From Planctomycetota bacterium (GTDB lineage: Bacteria > Planctomycetota > Planctomycetia > Pirellulales > PLA5): 64,000 nucleotides of DNA. The notes beneath the pieces are model-generated. The model was given only the letters and a program-made list of their open reading frames with translations, did no database searches and was not told the DNA's origin. Shown here piece after piece: positions 61,981-64,000 of the stretch (its first letter is position 1; each line of letters opens with the position of its first letter). The stretch lies in NCBI GenBank assembly GCA_003576845.1, contig QEVJ01000004.1:34834-98833 (forward strand). The letters run 5' to 3'. Made by a program: the position numbers and the translations under genes.

Positions 61981-62742
61981 TCAGTTCTTGTGACGGCGCC
62001 GCAGCTTTGCTGCGCCCAAAGCGGCGAGTCCGCAGATGCCCAGCACCCACGTGCTTGGTTCGGGAACGATTCCGCCGTCCTCGGCAATCGCCGTAAAACC
62101 CGTCAAAGCGGCAATGTCGCCGGAGCCCGACAACATGAATCCGACGTCGAGTTGCAGCGTCGTATACGGCCCGTTCACGGGTCCGGCCTGAATCGGCGTG
62201 GCGTACGGCCCATACACGTATTGGGCGCCCGCCGGACCGGGGCCAAAGGACGCCGCCAAACCGACATCGGCGCCGGAATTCTCCAGCGGCAAGCCGGCGC
62301 TGGCAATCTGCAACTCAGCGAAGCCGTCGCCATCGGCGTCGGCCAGGGTCGGCGTGATCGAAATGCCGTTGCCGGTGACATCGTTCAACCCGCCGTCGAT
62401 CGAGGCCACGACTTCCGTCGGCGCAGGAACGGCGACGATGGGCGACGCAATCGTAAACCCGAAGCTGCTCGGAGCGCCAAAGTCGGTCACTGCCAAGCCA
62501 TAGCCGATCGACGGATCCGGATCGACCATACCGGTGAAGCTAATGCGGTAACCGGCCGTCTCTTGAAAGAAGTTGAAGCCCCAAAGACCGGACTCCGTAT
62601 CGAGTTCGAACTCGACGGGATAGGTAGCGTTGTCGGCACGAACCGTACCGACGGGCGCAGTCGGAGTGATAACGCCGGCCGGACAAACGCCGGCAAGCGC
62701 AAGCACGCCGACGACACAGGTCAGAATTTCGCGAACCCGCAT
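61981..62742 (-). CDS. PEP-CTERM sorted secreted protein 2
   Basis: 253 residues. Signal peptide (ILTCVVGVLALAGVCPAG); domain pattern DPDPSIGYGLAVTDFGAPSS, LNDVTGNGISITPTLADADG, then VPEPS, a hydrophobic segment TWVLGICGLAALGAA and a KLRRRHKN tail. A paralog of the downstream gene, 95 bases away, with the same ribosome-binding leader (GAGGAGGTGGCTAATG). A promoter candidate lies upstream. Role at the cell surface or in the matrix is unknown. Confidence 0.93.
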   Translation of the reverse strand: MRVREILTCVVGVLALAGVCPAGVITPTAPVGTVRADNATYPVEFELDTESGLWGFNFFQETAGYRISFTGMVDPDPSIGYGLAVTDFGAPSSFGFTIASPIVAVPAPTEVVASIDGGLNDVTGNGISITPTLADADGDGFAELQIASAGLPLENSGADVGLAASFGPGPAGAQYVYGPYATPIQAGPVNGPYTTLQLDVGFMLSGSGDIAALTGFTAIAEDGGIVPEPSTWVLGICGLAALGAAKLRRRHKN

Positions 62743-62871
62743 TAGCCACCTCCTCGTCCTCGGAAAGGTGTATCGTCAAAGCCATGGTGGACGAACGTGC
62801 GTCGAGCCGGAGGATGCCCCTTCCGTATCCCGCAGCAATACAACGACGAAATCGTGCTCGTTGGCACAATG

Positions 62872-62899
62872 AATATACACGACGCGATTTCGATTTCAA
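62872..62899 (-). promoter_or_regulatory. Candidate promoter of the PEP-CTERM pair
   Basis: Minus strand: TTGAAA (62894-62899), 16-base spacer, TATATT (62872-62877), in an AT-rich island, about 130 bases upstream of the ATG. Confidence 0.55.
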
Positions 62900-63027
62900 C
62901 GATTTGGCGACCGAATTTTCGATATTTTTTATAAAAAGCAGTATCCCTAGATCGAGGGCGGTCCGCAAACAAGACTATTCTCGGAGGTCCCGACGGTATC
63001 CATGCCCTTGCGCGTGGACCAAGGGGC

Positions 63028-63933
63028 TTAGCGTTTGGCCTTCTTCCCCGGCTTTTTGGCCGGTTTCTTGGCGGCGCCCCGTTTCTTCTCCCGTTTCGCC
63101 CACTCGTCCTTCATAAAGGCCAAACCGTCCTTGGCGAGCTGCATTTCGCTTTTGAACATCCGCCGCCAAATCTTCGTTGCTGCGGCCAAGGCCGGCAGAG
63201 CCAGCCCGAACGCCTCGATCATCAGCCACCCGTCGTAGCCAACTTCCTTGAGCGTGTCGAACGTCTCGGCCCACGGGACGTGCCCTTGCCCGGGCGTGCT
63301 CCGGTCGTTTTCCGAAATATGGACGTGAACCATGTGCTTTGACGCGGTCCGGATCGCCTCGGGAATGTCTTTTTCTTCGATATTCGCGTGGAACGTGTCG
63401 TACATCATGCGGCAATACGGATGCTTAACCGCTTTGACGAACTTGACCGTCTGGGCAACGCTGGTCAGCAAATACGTCTCGAACCGGTTGAGGTATTCGA
63501 CGCCGAGCATCACGCCGGCCTGTTGCGCATACTCGGCCGTCTGCCGCATCGAATCGACGCCCCAGTTGAACTCGTCGTCGGTGGGAACCTGGCCGCTGAA
63601 TACGCCGATCGCCGAGTGATACGGTCCGACGAGAATGGTGGCGCCGGCCGCGTGGCAGCAATCGAGCGTCCGCTTGTTGTTCTCGACGCCCTTGGCGCGC
63701 ACTATGGGATCGGGATTGATCGGATTGTCGTCGCCGCCGCGCACCGTGACGGCCGTGCGCCCCAGTCCCAAATCATCGAGGATCTTGCCCCAGCGGGCGT
63801 ACTTGTCGACGTCCAACTCGAAAATCGGCAACTCGACGCCGTCATAGCCCAGCTTCTTGAGCTGTTTGAGCACGGGAATCAACTCGTCCTTGAGCGTGTC
63901 GGTCCACAGCAGCAGATTCATTCCGAATTTCAT
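63028..63933 (-). CDS. Sugar phosphate isomerase/epimerase (TIM barrel, AP endonuclease family 2)
   Basis: 301 residues. Metal-binding residues of the D-tagatose/D-psicose 3-epimerase-like family are present: Glu in GVMLGVEYLNRFE, Asp in YCRMMYDTFHANIEE, His in MVHVHISENDRSTPG, Glu in WLMIEAFGLALPAL. N-terminus MKFGMNLLLWTD is typical. The C-terminal Lys-rich tail (KKPAKKPGKKAKR) is unusual and may bind nucleic acid or be non-functional. Sugar substrate unknown. The upstream border carries a repeat array. Confidence 0.9.
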   Translation of the reverse strand: MKFGMNLLLWTDTLKDELIPVLKQLKKLGYDGVELPIFELDVDKYARWGKILDDLGLGRTAVTVRGGDDNPINPDPIVRAKGVENNKRTLDCCHAAGATILVGPYHSAIGVFSGQVPTDDEFNWGVDSMRQTAEYAQQAGVMLGVEYLNRFETYLLTSVAQTVKFVKAVKHPYCRMMYDTFHANIEEKDIPEAIRTASKHMVHVHISENDRSTPGQGHVPWAETFDTLKEVGYDGWLMIEAFGLALPALAAATKIWRRMFKSEMQLAKDGLAFMKDEWAKREKKRGAAKKPAKKPGKKAKR

Positions 63934-63944
63934 TGGTCGAGACT

Positions 63945-63990
63945 CCGAGGATGGAGGAGCGAGGATTGAGGTTCGAGGGACGTGGAGCGA
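63945..63990 (-). repeat. Short-period array upstream of the epimerase start
   Basis: Plus strand GACTCCGAGGATGGAGGAGC, then GAGGATTGAGGTTCGAGGGA. Units of about seven bases (GAGGAxx); pyrimidine-rich on the coding strand. Ends 11 bases from the ATG. Confidence 0.75.
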
Positions 63991-64000
63991 TTTGGCTCTC

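Overview
The window is high-GC DNA that reads as a chromosomal segment of a planctomycete, most likely of the Pirellulales type. The evidence is indirect: lineage-typical proteins (a tandem STN-like secreted protein, VPEP-CTERM secreted paralogs, cupredoxin proteins with a C-x2-H-x2-M site, a pabA/DUF447 pair), a Rieske/cytochrome b complex paired with a giant multihaem cytochrome, and many short repeat arrays at gene borders. No rRNA, plasmid or phage structural gene was seen. One tRNA (Cys, GCA) is present.

Layout. 1-5 kb: end of a YhcH-family gene, a FabD-like acyltransferase, thiol peroxidase, a secreted tandem-domain protein and a DUF433/DUF5615 antitoxin-toxin-like pair. 5.2-8.3 kb: leuC without leuD, then a lower-GC insert with a possible Tse2-like toxin, a TPR protein and an orphan antitoxin-like ORF. 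8.3-11.3 kb: TlpA-like thioredoxin, small conserved proteins, a palindromic repeat and tRNA-Cys. 11.7-16.4 kb: a divergent peptidoglycan-sugar salvage cluster (MurQ fused to a sugar kinase; SSS transporter; NamZ/DUF1343 exo-muramidase), followed by an integrase remnant. 16.6-24.3 kb: hydrolase, Cys-rich propeller protein, deoxyhypusine-synthase-like protein, Uma2 nuclease, AroH chorismate mutase, and a hybrid histidine kinase coupled to a thioredoxin-fold protein. 24.6-39.8 kb: housekeeping (rseP, dxr, ftsH, pabA/DUF447, a histidine kinase, MutT, csrA, PAP2-like lipoprotein, glgC, an ABC ATPase).

38.8-59.5 kb, all on the minus strand, is a continuous aerobic respiratory locus. In transcription order: Rieske, cytochrome b6, an enlarged subunit IV, an octahaem PDZ cytochrome, three copper-site (cupredoxin plus carboxypeptidase-regulatory) proteins, a dihaem lipoprotein, then CoxB, CoxA, CtaA, CtaB, CoxC, CoxD and an ABC ATPase. 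CoxA carries the YSHPAVY signature of an A2-type haem-copper oxidase. Several subunits carry unusual coiled-coil or repeat extensions. The Rieske gene has a good candidate promoter with a perfect TTGTGA-N6-TCACAA operator next to it.

59.9-64 kb: a glutamate-cyclase-like (DUF4392) protein, two VPEP-CTERM paralogs and a TIM-barrel sugar isomerase/epimerase.

The most unusual non-gene signal is a set of seven short-period arrays abutting start or stop codons. In all seven, the strand reading away from the gene is purine-rich. Two near-identical 20-26 bp palindromes at distant intergenic sites form a separate dispersed repeat family.
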